The translations under genes were made by a program, and so were the position numbers. A stretch of DNA of 64,000 nucleotides, from assembly GCA_016876015.1 (NCBI GenBank), contig VGOD01000002.1:1-64000 (forward strand), read 5' to 3'. This document shows positions 35,992 to 44,254 of the stretch, in pieces (the first letter of the stretch is position 1; each line of letters begins with the position of its first letter). This DNA is from Chloroflexota bacterium (GTDB taxonomy: Bacteria; Chloroflexota; Anaerolineae; CG2-30-64-16). The notes under the pieces were generated by a model. The model was not told where the DNA came from and ran no database searches. It saw only the letters and a program-made list of their open reading frames with translations.

Positions 35992-36834
35992 ATGACTCGC
36001 CGGATCGCCTGCCTGACACTGGATGTCGAAGCCGATCATCACGACCTCGCGCGTGGGCGCTTCTACGAGGCGCTGGATCATGAACCATCCTGGGAGTGGC
36101 TGCTGCGCTTCAGCCGCGACCGTGGCCTGCCGTGGACCGCTTTTGTGGTGGGTGAATTGCTGGAGGCGCGGCCCGATCTGGCGTCGCGGCTGGCCGCCGC
36201 CGGTTGGGAGCTCGGACTGCACGCCTACAGCCACGATCCTGCGCAGCCGGATACGCTGGATGAGATTCAGCGCGGTAAAGCAGCCTTTCGCGCCGCATTC
36301 GGTTACGATCCAGCCGGCTATCGGGCGCCGCTAGGTCTGGTGACGCTTGACGGTCTGCGACGGCTGCAAGCCGAGGGCTTTCGCTATGATTCCAGCCTCT
36401 TCCCTGCCTGGCGCCCCGGCGCATTCAACCATCTCAGCGTGCCCACCCTGCCGTTCGCGCCGGTGGCAGCCGCCCCGCTGGCAGTCGGCGCGCCGCGGCT
36501 GATCGAAGCGCCGTGCGCTGTGGTTCCGCGGCTGCGCGTGATCGTGAGCGTCAGCTATCTGCGACTGCTGGGGCTGGCGTTCTTTCGCCCGGCTTTGGCG
36601 CTGTTTGGGCTGCCCGATGTAGCCGTGATTGATTGCCACCTGCACGACCTGGCGCCCGCGCCGGCGGCCCATCGGCAGTTGCCGCTCTTCTGGAAGCTCG
36701 TCTACCGCCGCAATCGGGGTCGCGGGCCGGCGCTGCTGACGTGGCTGGTGGACTGGTTGACGCAGGCCGGTTACGAATTCACCACAGTTGGCGCAATGAC
36801 TGATTGGGCAAGAGAGACCATCATCCATGACTGA
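35992..36834 (+). CDS. Polysaccharide deacetylase family protein
   Basis: A NodB-like (CE4) fold is seen: LTLDVEADHHD gives the metal/catalytic Asp region, LGLHAYSHD the paired metal His residues, and YRAPLGL the Arg/Pro motif 3. The C-terminal VIDCHLHDLAP and an FTTVGAM end match WalW/PuuE-type deacetylases of lipid-linked sugars or polysaccharides. There is no signal peptide. It overlaps the GT2 gene by 8 nt, heading an operon of GT2, DUF2304 and GT-C genes. It may remove an acetyl group from a polyprenyl-linked sugar before export. Confidence 0.88.
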   Translation: MTRRIACLTLDVEADHHDLARGRFYEALDHEPSWEWLLRFSRDRGLPWTAFVVGELLEARPDLASRLAAAGWELGLHAYSHDPAQPDTLDEIQRGKAAFRAAFGYDPAGYRAPLGLVTLDGLRRLQAEGFRYDSSLFPAWRPGAFNHLSVPTLPFAPVAAAPLAVGAPRLIEAPCAVVPRLRVIVSVSYLRLLGLAFFRPALALFGLPDVAVIDCHLHDLAPAPAAHRQLPLFWKLVYRRNRGRGPALLTWLVDWLTQAGYEFTTVGAMTDWARETIIHD

Positions 36835-37582
36835 TCCCGGTTCCGGCGGCTCACAGGCCGTCCGCCAATCGGACGGCGCCGATGGCGTCGTCATCATCCC
36901 CGCCTATCGCGAAGAGGCCAACCTGGCGGCCGTGATCGGCCGCGTGCGGGACCAACTGTCCGGGGCGACCATCGTCGTGATAGATGACTGCTCGCCCGAT
37001 CGCACGGCCGCGGTCGGCCGGGCGGCCGGCGCGGTCGTGCTCAGTCATCCGATCAACCTGGGCGATGGCGCGGCCCGGCAGACCGGCTTCAAGTACGCGG
37101 TTCGGCTGAACGCCAGGTGGATCGTGCAGCTCGATGGCGATGGGCAGCATCAGCCGGAGAGCATCCCCGCGCTCCTGGCGCCCATCCTGGCCGATGAGGC
37201 TGACCTGGTCATCGGCAGTCGCTTTCTGGGGGTGGGCGACTATCGAGCGCAGCGGGGAAGGCGCATCGGAATGCGCATTTTCGCCGCCATCGCCTCTTGG
37301 GCCACCGGCCGCCAGATCACCGATCCCACCTCTGGCTTCCGGGCGATGAACCGCCGGGCGTATCGCTTCTTCTGCGGCAGCGCCTACCCCCAGTGGTACC
37401 CCGACGCCGACGTGTTGATCGCGGCGTATCGCGCGGGGCTGCGGCTGAGCGAAATACCTGTGCTCATGCGGCAGAGCGCCACCGGCCAGACGATCCACGC
37501 CGGACTGCGACCGCTCTATTACGTCTACAAGATGGCGCTCTCGATTTTCGTGACCATGTTGCGCGGGGATCGGGCGACTTGA
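36827..37582 (+). CDS. GT2 glycosyltransferase, polyprenyl-phosphate sugar synthase-like
   Basis: A GT-A fold resembling dolichyl-phosphate mannose synthase: VVIIPAYREEANLAAVI, IDDCSPDRTA, the DxD-type QLDGDGQHQPESIPALL, and SGFRAMNRRA. It lacks C-terminal membrane helices. It probably charges undecaprenyl phosphate with a sugar for the downstream GT-C enzymes. The pairing with DUF2304, 228 nt downstream, is common in genomes. Confidence 0.88.
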   Translation: MTDPGSGGSQAVRQSDGADGVVIIPAYREEANLAAVIGRVRDQLSGATIVVIDDCSPDRTAAVGRAAGAVVLSHPINLGDGAARQTGFKYAVRLNARWIVQLDGDGQHQPESIPALLAPILADEADLVIGSRFLGVGDYRAQRGRRIGMRIFAAIASWATGRQITDPTSGFRAMNRRAYRFFCGSAYPQWYPDADVLIAAYRAGLRLSEIPVLMRQSATGQTIHAGLRPLYYVYKMALSIFVTMLRGDRAT

Positions 37583-37652
37583 GGCTCGGATGGATGCTCG
37601 CAGGCCCGTCCTCGGTGGTCGTCCCGGCGGGCGGGCGCAAGGCCGCGCCCCG

Positions 37653-37755
37653 ACCGCCGGTCACAGACCGGCGGTGAGCTGCCGAAAGGCTTAGCTTGAT
37701 GCCTATGGGGTCGCAGACCCCCTGAAAGCAGGCTCGTAGGCGGTCTGTGACCGCC
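37653..37755. repeat. Cluster of three small palindromes with 3-nt loops
   Basis: ACCGCCGGTCACAGACCGGCGGT (10-bp stem, loop ACA), GGGGTCGCAGACCCC (6-bp stem, GCA) and GGCGGTCTGTGACCGCC (7-bp stem, TGT) lie in the GT2-DUF2304 spacer. A direct repeat ATTGAGAGGATAC x2 follows at 37770-37796. Confidence 0.8.
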
Positions 37756-37810
37756 GTTTCCCCGGATTATTGAGAGGATACATTGAGAGGATACATTGTG
37801 GAGATATGCT

Positions 37811-38212
37811 ATGCCCATCCGACAAGTGATCTTCCTCCTGATCATCAGCGCGGCATTGCTGCTGATCGTCATCGAATTGGTGCGCCGGAGGCGGCTGCGC
37901 GAGGAGTACGCCTGGTTGTGGCTGCTGGCCGCGATCGCCGCGCCGCTCGTGGTCGCCGGGTTTCCGCTCATCCGGCGCTTCACCCGTCTGGTCGGCGCCG
38001 ACGAGCCGGTTTCGATCCTGTTCTTTCTCACCTTGATCTTCCTGATGGTGGTGAATATCCACTATTCGACCAAGATTTCGCAGCTCACAGAGCAGGTGAA
38101 GGACCTGGCGCAGGCGATCGCTCTCGCGACCGCAGATAGCGGGCGCGCGATACCCGACAGAGGCTGCACGACCGCGGACGAAACGTCCGCCATCCCACAA
38201 CTTAAGAGCTGA
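37811..38212 (+). CDS. DUF2304 family membrane protein
   Basis: Start ATG 37811 follows GGAG. Three transmembrane segments (VIFLLIISAALLLIVIELV; YAWLWLLAAIAAPLVVAGF; ILFFLTLIFLMVVNI) and the conserved RRRRLREEYAWLWL loop identify DUF2304. Members accompany GT2 polyprenyl-phosphate sugar synthases and are thought to anchor or assist them. The C-terminal tail (CTTADETSAIPQ) is encoded by a palindromic repeat. Confidence 0.82.
   Translation: MPIRQVIFLLIISAALLLIVIELVRRRRLREEYAWLWLLAAIAAPLVVAGFPLIRRFTRLVGADEPVSILFFLTLIFLMVVNIHYSTKISQLTEQVKDLAQAIALATADSGRAIPDRGCTTADETSAIPQLKS
38174..38190. repeat. GCGGACGAAACGTCCGC palindrome at 3' end of DUF2304 gene
   Basis: A 7-bp stem with AAA loop, translated as part of the C-terminal tail. 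Confidence 0.7.
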
Positions 38213-38216
38213 TCAT

Positions 38217-39986
38217 ATGTCTTTGAGAACTCTCTGTCGCTCACATCGCGAATGGCTCGCGGTGGCCGGCCTGCTGCTGGTTGCGCTGGTCATGCACCTG
38301 CTCTCTCTGGTTGGAACGCGCGTTGTCTGGGGCGATGAGCCGTTCTACCTCTGGCTGGGCCGCAATTGGCTGACCGGACAGGGCTACCAGTTTCTCGGCT
38401 TCACCGATGTTCATCACCCGCCGCTCTTTCCGCTGCTGGCCGGCCTGCTCTATCTGCTGACGGGCAGCCTGGAGATCGCCAGCAACGTCCTCTACATCGT
38501 GTTCGGGTCTCTGGTCATCTTGCCGGTCTATGGGATCGGCCGGCGGCTGTATGGGCCGACAGTCGGGCTGCTGGCCGGGCTGTTGGCGGCGCTGTGGCCG
38601 GCGTTCAATGCCGCGGTTCCCTGGTGGGGCAGCATGACCGAAGCGCCGTTCTACTTCTTCGTTGTGCTGGGACTGTGGGCCGCGGCCGCGGCAGCTGGGC
38701 TGGACGGCGATGCCCGGCGCGATGGGCCGGAACAGGCAGCCGCCGCGACCGCCAGCCGGCCGCTGTGGTCCTGGGGATTGGCCGGGCTTGCCTTTGGGCT
38801 GGCGTATCTGATTCGGCCTGAAGGGATCTGGTATGCGCCCACGGTCGGCGGCGCGTTGCTCGTAGTGGTATGGCTGCAGCGTTGGGCATGGCGGCGCTGG
38901 CTGGTCGGCGGCGCGTTGTTCGCCCTGGGCTTTTTCCTGGCCTTCACCCCCTATGCCATCCACACCCGCATTCACAGCGGCGCCTGGATGGTCAGCGAGA
39001 AGGTGGGCATCACTTTTCAGGACGCGCTGGCCCTGGCGCGCGGGGACATGGCCGAGCACGATCGCGTGCTCTGGCAGCTCGACACCACAGGCGCGCAGGT
39101 CTTCTTCTTCAGCCCGGAAAGCTTTCACCTTTCGATGTGGGATCAGATCAGGGCCAATCCGCGCAGATACGCCGGCGTGCTCTATCTGAACGTACAAAGC
39201 CTGCTGCGACGGTTCTTCACGGTCGAGGGCTTCCTGCCTGTCATGCTGCCGATCTTGGGGTTGGGGCTTTTCGGCGCGGCGTGGACGCAGAGGCGTGGAC
39301 GCGGAGAGCTGCTGCTGCTCGCGGCGTGTCTGCCGCCGCTCACCTTCGTGCTCTTCTTTATCTTCACACGCTACCTGTCGCCGCTCCTCTTTCCGATGCT
39401 GTTGTGGACCGGCCTGGGACTGGCCCGGCTGGGCGATTGGGCTGCGGCGACGTTGGTCGCACTCTGTCCCCGGCTGGCGCGCAGCGGCGACTTTGGTCGT
39501 CCTGCCATCGGCCTGGCTGTGACTGAGGCCGCCGAGGCTCAGGGGAGGCCGCCTGATGGGAAGTCGGCTTGGGAGCGGTGGGCCTGGCGGCTGCCTGTGT
39601 TGGTCGTTGCTGTCATTCTGCTGGCCGCTCATCCCCAGACGCGGGCTTCTGTCGCCGGCACGCAGGCCGTCAGGCAGGAGCACCGGGCGGTGGGCGAGTG
39701 GCTGGCGACTCACACCGCGGCTGATGCGGTGGTCATGGCCCGTTACCCGGCCATCGCGTTCCACGCCGACCGTCACTGGATTCCCAGCCCCAACAGCGAG
39801 TACGGCGCGGCGCGGCGCTACGCGGCGATCAACCGCGCTGACTACTGGGTGGTAGATGGCAATGAAAAGACCTGGCGGCCGCAGCTCGGCTTTCTATCCG
39901 ATGGCAAGCCGCCTGCGGAGCTCGAGCTGATCTATAGCGCGCCGACGACGGGCCGGCCTGTGTACGTCTATCGGATCAAGCCATGA
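38217..39986 (+). CDS. GT-C glycosyltransferase of the PMT/GT39-GT83 type
   Basis: This 589-residue polytopic protein has the catalytic loop VVWGDEPFYLWLGRNWLTGQGY (Asp-Glu) and HHPPLFPLLAGLLYLL after it, as in dolichyl/undecaprenyl-phosphate-sugar transferases. At least ten helices are predicted, then a short C-terminal extracytoplasmic domain with HRAVGEWLATHTAADAVVM. It overlaps the next GT gene by ATGA. It would transfer the GT2-made lipid-linked sugar to a glycan, lipid or protein outside the membrane. Confidence 0.87.
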   Translation: MSLRTLCRSHREWLAVAGLLLVALVMHLLSLVGTRVVWGDEPFYLWLGRNWLTGQGYQFLGFTDVHHPPLFPLLAGLLYLLTGSLEIASNVLYIVFGSLVILPVYGIGRRLYGPTVGLLAGLLAALWPAFNAAVPWWGSMTEAPFYFFVVLGLWAAAAAAGLDGDARRDGPEQAAAATASRPLWSWGLAGLAFGLAYLIRPEGIWYAPTVGGALLVVVWLQRWAWRRWLVGGALFALGFFLAFTPYAIHTRIHSGAWMVSEKVGITFQDALALARGDMAEHDRVLWQLDTTGAQVFFFSPESFHLSMWDQIRANPRRYAGVLYLNVQSLLRRFFTVEGFLPVMLPILGLGLFGAAWTQRRGRGELLLLAACLPPLTFVLFFIFTRYLSPLLFPMLLWTGLGLARLGDWAAATLVALCPRLARSGDFGRPAIGLAVTEAAEAQGRPPDGKSAWERWAWRLPVLVVAVILLAAHPQTRASVAGTQAVRQEHRAVGEWLATHTAADAVVMARYPAIAFHADRHWIPSPNSEYGAARRYAAINRADYWVVDGNEKTWRPQLGFLSDGKPPAELELIYSAPTTGRPVYVYRIKP

Positions 39987-41806
39987 GGCGCTACATCGGC
40001 CGAGGCTACCTGCTGCTGCGCTGGTTGCCCCTGGGCGTGCTGGCGCTGGCCGTCTTGTTGCTGTTGACTACGCCCGCTCTGCGGATGTGGTTCAAGTTCG
40101 CCATTGACTACAACGAGGGTTGGAACGCCTATCATGCAGCCCGCGCAGCAGCCGGCCAACCGATCTACGATGCGAGCAACGTGTGGACCCCGGCAGACTA
40201 TCCACCCCTCTCCTTCTACATCGTGGGACTCGCAGGTCGTATGGTCGGCGACCCGGTGATCGCGGGTCGGGTGATCTCTTTCCTGGCGCTGCTGGCGATC
40301 GGCCTGCTCGCGGGCAGGATCGTGCAATGTCTCGGCGGCGATCTTCACGCCCGCGTGTTGGCTGTGTTGCTCTGCATCGGCCCATTTGCCGCGTATGGAA
40401 CCCACTACGTGGGCATGAACGATCCCCAGATGCTGGGCAGCCTGTTCATGATGGTCGGGCTGTGGCTCTACGTTTCGCGCCTGCCGGCCGGCGCCAGCCT
40501 GCCCTGGCTGCGCCATGCAGTCCAGGGTGCGCAGCCTCCCTGTGGGACGGCGGATGAAGAACAGGTGGGCTGGATTCGAGGCTTTGGCCGGTTTGGTGGT
40601 CGGCGGCAGAAACCGGCTGATCCTGAAAGGAGGCTTCGCACAGCCTCGAGACCAAATCGGTGGGCGGCGATTTTCAGGTCAGGTCTTGCACGGACGGTGC
40701 TGGGGACAGAGAACCGCTGGCTCTTCCTGGTGGCGCTCTGCTGCGCGCTGGGGCTGTTGGTCAAATACAACCTTTTGCCTCTGCCCGCAGCGATCGGGCT
40801 GGACCTCTTGTTGCGCTCGCGCAAGGCGCTGCTGAAGTGGCTCGGCTTCGTCGCGTTGATCCTGGGCGGCTTCTTCGCGATCGCCTACCTGGTTTGGGGC
40901 GTCGAGTTCTTTCGCCAGATGCTGCTCAGCTCCACCACGTTCAGCCTGGGCAAGGCCATCGAGTGGAGCAGCGCGATGGCGCGGCGTATCGCGCTGCCGC
41001 TGCTGCTGACCGCGCCGTGGGCCGTGGTCGCCCTGCTCAACGCCCGCTGGCGGGTGATCGCGCTCTATCTGGGGCTGGCGGCCCTGTTTGGCGTCTATAC
41101 CTCGAGCAGCACCGGCACCGATGTCAACGTCTTCTTCGATCTGTTCATGGCGCTGGGTATGGCTGGCGGGCTGCTGGCGACGTGGACTGCCGGCCGCGGC
41201 GCCATGGCGGATGAAAAACGGGTGGGCTGGATTCGAGGCTTTAGCCGGTTTGGTGGTCAGCGGCAGAAACCGGCTGATCCTGAAAGGAGGCTTCGCACAG
41301 CCTCGAGACCGGAGCGGGCGGCGATTTTCAAGCCAGTCGTCTGCCTGCTGCCGCTTGTGTTGGGTTTTGGCCTGCTGCTGGCTGCACCGCAGAAAGCGGC
41401 GCGTCCCTGGACTCTTGACGACTTCAAGGCTCGAGAGGCTGCGTTTCTGGCCGATGCGGCCTTCCTGGCCGGGCAGCCGGGGCCGGCGATCTGTGAGACG
41501 ATTCTCCTGTGCTACTACGCGGGGAAGCCGTTTCTCTACGACCCTTACAATGCGGGCGAGATGCAGGTGAAAGGGATCAGGCCGGAGGGCGATCTGTTGC
41601 GTCAGTTGGAGGCGCAGGAATACGCGGTGGTCCAGCTCAACCGGCCCCTGCCCGACCGCTATCGGGAGGCGGCGGCCTACACGCCTGCGCCGCAGCGCGG
41701 GTCCAGCATCGGCGACCGGTTCACAGAGAACACCAAACGTGCGCTCGGAGCGCACTATCGGCTGGCCAGGCAGACGGGCCAGCGTTCTTTCTACTTACCT
41801 CGGTAA
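39983..41806 (+). CDS. GT-C-like glycosyltransferase interrupted in frame by two R elements
   Basis: The first loop (IDYNEGWNAYHAARAAAGQPIYD, then YPPLSFYIVG) and multiple helices indicate a membrane glycosyltransferase related to the preceding gene. Between helices at residues ~165-235 and again at ~402-452 the protein contains hydrophilic Arg-rich peptides encoded by R elements, both with FGG(R/Q)[17 protein letters not shown]. Hydrophobic helices resume normally after each (LFLVALCCALGLLV; VCLLPLVLGFGLLLAA), so the gene is intact and may tolerate the insertions as loops. Without them it is about 490 residues. Start ATG 39983 is coupled to the upstream stop. Confidence 0.82.
   Translation: MRRYIGRGYLLLRWLPLGVLALAVLLLLTTPALRMWFKFAIDYNEGWNAYHAARAAAGQPIYDASNVWTPADYPPLSFYIVGLAGRMVGDPVIAGRVISFLALLAIGLLAGRIVQCLGGDLHARVLAVLLCIGPFAAYGTHYVGMNDPQMLGSLFMMVGLWLYVSRLPAGASLPWLRHAVQGAQPPCGTADEEQVGWIRGFGRFGGRRQKPADPERRLRTASRPNRWAAIFRSGLARTVLGTENRWLFLVALCCALGLLVKYNLLPLPAAIGLDLLLRSRKALLKWLGFVALILGGFFAIAYLVWGVEFFRQMLLSSTTFSLGKAIEWSSAMARRIALPLLLTAPWAVVALLNARWRVIALYLGLAALFGVYTSSSTGTDVNVFFDLFMALGMAGGLLATWTAGRGAMADEKRVGWIRGFSRFGGQRQKPADPERRLRTASRPERAAIFKPVVCLLPLVLGFGLLLAAPQKAARPWTLDDFKAREAAFLADAAFLAGQPGPAICETILLCYYAGKPFLYDPYNAGEMQVKGIRPEGDLLRQLEAQEYAVVQLNRPLPDRYREAAAYTPAPQRGSSIGDRFTENTKRALGAHYRLARQTGQRSFYLPR
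40481..40683 (+). repeat. R element, full copy translated within GT-C gene
   Basis: It contains both modules: [16 protein letters not shown], then [20 protein letters not shown], ending with box GCGATTTTCAGGTCAG. Nucleotide identity to the reverse strand of 28846-29066 is high across ~190 bp. Confidence 0.92.
41188..41337 (+). repeat. R element, short copy translated within the same GT-C gene
   Basis: This copy lacks the hairpin module (direct join GCCGGCCGCGGCGCC to ATGGCGGATGAAAA) but has the complete core and tail box GCGATTTTCAAGCCAG. It is in the same orientation and reading frame as the first copy. Confidence 0.92.
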
Positions 41807-41827
41807 AGCTGTGATTCGTTCCCGGCC

Positions 41828-44254
41828 TTATTGGGTCGGCGTCGTGAAATCAATCGTCGGCGCTTCGCGCGGCTGGAATTCGATCGGCAGCTCCACGTGG
41901 AAACGACTGCCGCGGCCGGGCACGCCGTCGCTTTCGACCCAGATGCGGCCTCCGTGTCGCTCCACGATATGCTTGCAGATGCTCAGCCCCAGCCCGGCGC
42001 CCCGATAGGCTCTGCGCTCGCTGCCGTCCACCTGGTAGAAGCGGTCGAAGATCCGCTCCTGCTCCTCCGGCGGCACGCCAATGCCGGTGTCCGACACGGT
42101 CAATCGCACCCGATCGCCAAGCTGCGCGGCGCTGATCCTGACTTTTCCACCTGCCGGCGTGAATTTGATCGCGTTTTCCGCCAGGTTCGTAACCACTTGC
42201 TCTAACCGCACCCGATCGCCGCCGATCTCGGGCAGACCCTCGTCCATCTGAACAACCAACTGCAGGCCCGCTTCCGCGGCCAACGGCGTCAGTTTGCTGG
42301 CGACCGTCTGAGCCAGCCCGCGCAGCGACACTTCATCCACGTGAAGCTTCACGCGGCCGGCCTCCATGCGCGAGAACTCCAGCAGATCGTCAATCATGCG
42401 TTGGAGCACAGTGGTCTGGTCTTTGACGGTGCGCAAGAAGTCCTGCTGCAGGGCCGTCACTGGCCCGGTCTTGCCCATCAGGATGATCTCTACGAACCCC
42501 TTGATCGAGTGCAAGGGCGTGCGCAGCTCATGACTGACGGCTGACAGGAAGTTGGACTTCATCCGCTCCAGTTCTTTTTGAGCGGTGATGTCGCGCAGCA
42601 CTGCGACCACACCGGTGACCTCGCCATCGGCATCGAGCACCGGCGATGCGAGCGCGCCGTAGACGTGGCCCGCACCGTCGCCCACCGCCTCGCCCGAACC
42701 GGGCGCCGGCAGAACCAGTTCCCGGATTTGCTCGCTGGGCTCCTGACCGCCCATCGGCTGGCTGCGCAGCGCCTCGCTCAGCAATTCAGCAAGGGCCAGC
42801 GCGGTTCCAGAGGGCGCCTTGGATTCCAGATAGGAGCGCAACGGCGTACCAGCCAGCGGCTCTGTTCCTGGCGGCTGCAAGCCGCCGGCCGATCCCAAGA
42901 TGTCCCTGGCGACCGGATTCATCAGGATCAGATGTAGGTTCGGATCTACGACCACTACTCCATCGCCGATCCCCGCCAGCACCGCCTCGAGCTCCCGACG
43001 CTTCTCGGAGGCATCCTGATAGAGGCGGGCGTTCTCGATGGCCGTGGCCGCAAAGTACGAGAAGCTGTTGAGGAACTGCTCGATCTTATTTCTGTCGGCC
43101 GGCCTGGCCGCCGGCGCAGATTCCCCGTCTGCGCCGTCTTCGTCGGTTACATAGAGCGCGCCGATCTGCCGGCCGTGCGCCGCCAGCGGCGCAATCAGGT
43201 AGGCGCGGCGGCCGAGCAGTTGCGGGAGCGGTGAATGTCCGTTGGCGACGCGTACCATGCGATCGTTGCGCAACGCGTCGATCGTGGCTGGCTCGGCCGC
43301 CAGCGGCAGCCGAAAAGCTCGCGACGGTTCAGTCGTCCCCTCTTGCGTAACTGGCCGTTGATTGGCCGCAGTCGTCGGCGCATCTTCGGAGAGGATGCCA
43401 TTCAGATACCCTTCGCTCCAGGAAGACGCTGCGTTCTCCGCATCTATCAGGGCCGCAGCACAACGAGCGCTGCCCGTGACCCCGCGCAGGCGCTCCACGA
43501 TCACTTCCAGTATTTCATCCAGCCGGAGGGTCGAGGCCAGCGCACGCGAGACCTCTTGCAGCGAGCGCAGTTCCAACACCCGGTCGCCCAGGTCAGCAGC
43601 GGTCCGTTGCAGAACTTCGGTTTTTTGCGCCAGGGCGGCCTGTTGCTGCGCCATGGCTGTCTTCAGGGCATTGGCCTGGGCAGTGCGTCGTTCCAGTTCC
43701 CAAGCTAGAAGCGCCAGCCCCACCAGCCATGCCCACAGCAGCAGGTAGCGGCTGAGGAACACGCCGTCTGTCATGAAGGCGAAGCTGGCGGACGCCAGCC
43801 GCAGGGCCACGACATAAAGCGGGCCAAACGCAAACGGCGTCCAGACCATTCCCGGCAGGAACTGCGCCAGCCCGACCGCCTTCAGCGCCAACAAGCCCAA
43901 CAAGACATACAAGGGACTGCCCAGCCCGCGGTCGCGCCAGATCAGCGCAGAGACAAAAAGGGCGTCGGCCAGGCAGGCGACATAGATGGCCCAGGGAATC
44001 CACCGTCCGCGCTTTGCTTCCGTATTCTGCTGCCCGCCGGCGTTGAGCGCGCTGAGCCACAGCCCGGTGGTCAGCAGGGTGATGAGAGCATAGCTGGCGA
44101 CAATCGGCAGCCATGGCTCTTCCCAACCCGCGTCGCGCGTGCGCCACAGCACCCACAAGCCAACGCCGAAGAGCCCCCAGCGGCTGGGAGCGTCCACTCG
44201 TTGCATAAAGAGCTTCAGTTCGGGCAGGCGACGCGGCATCCGTGCACTCTCCAT
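41828..44254 (-). CDS. Membrane sensor histidine kinase (TM-GAF-PAS-HisKA-HATPase)
   Basis: The N-terminal ~180 residues hold about six hydrophobic segments. A short coiled coil (WELERRTAQANALKTAMAQQQAALAQK) and a GAF domain (~225-405, LQEVSRALASTLRLDEILEVIV) follow. Then come a PAS domain (~420-575, LEAVLAGIGDGVVVVDPNLHLI), HisKA with SHELRTPLHSIKG as phospho-acceptor, and HATPase_c (NLAENAIKF, DTGIGVPPEEQERIFDRF, GAGLGLSICKHIV). Its ATG overlaps the stop of the BNR gene (TGATG), so translation is coupled. No response regulator is adjacent; the nearest is at 53182, on the same strand. Confidence 0.93.
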   Translation of the reverse strand: MESARMPRRLPELKLFMQRVDAPSRWGLFGVGLWVLWRTRDAGWEEPWLPIVASYALITLLTTGLWLSALNAGGQQNTEAKRGRWIPWAIYVACLADALFVSALIWRDRGLGSPLYVLLGLLALKAVGLAQFLPGMVWTPFAFGPLYVVALRLASASFAFMTDGVFLSRYLLLWAWLVGLALLAWELERRTAQANALKTAMAQQQAALAQKTEVLQRTAADLGDRVLELRSLQEVSRALASTLRLDEILEVIVERLRGVTGSARCAAALIDAENAASSWSEGYLNGILSEDAPTTAANQRPVTQEGTTEPSRAFRLPLAAEPATIDALRNDRMVRVANGHSPLPQLLGRRAYLIAPLAAHGRQIGALYVTDEDGADGESAPAARPADRNKIEQFLNSFSYFAATAIENARLYQDASEKRRELEAVLAGIGDGVVVVDPNLHLILMNPVARDILGSAGGLQPPGTEPLAGTPLRSYLESKAPSGTALALAELLSEALRSQPMGGQEPSEQIRELVLPAPGSGEAVGDGAGHVYGALASPVLDADGEVTGVVAVLRDITAQKELERMKSNFLSAVSHELRTPLHSIKGFVEIILMGKTGPVTALQQDFLRTVKDQTTVLQRMIDDLLEFSRMEAGRVKLHVDEVSLRGLAQTVASKLTPLAAEAGLQLVVQMDEGLPEIGGDRVRLEQVVTNLAENAIKFTPAGGKVRISAAQLGDRVRLTVSDTGIGVPPEEQERIFDRFYQVDGSERRAYRGAGLGLSICKHIVERHGGRIWVESDGVPGRGSRFHVELPIEFQPREAPTIDFTTPTQ

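Noticed and set aside
38241-39776. 511-aa minus-strand ORF opposite the GT-C gene
   Set aside because: Gln/Arg/Pro-rich shadow of the hydrophobic coding strand.
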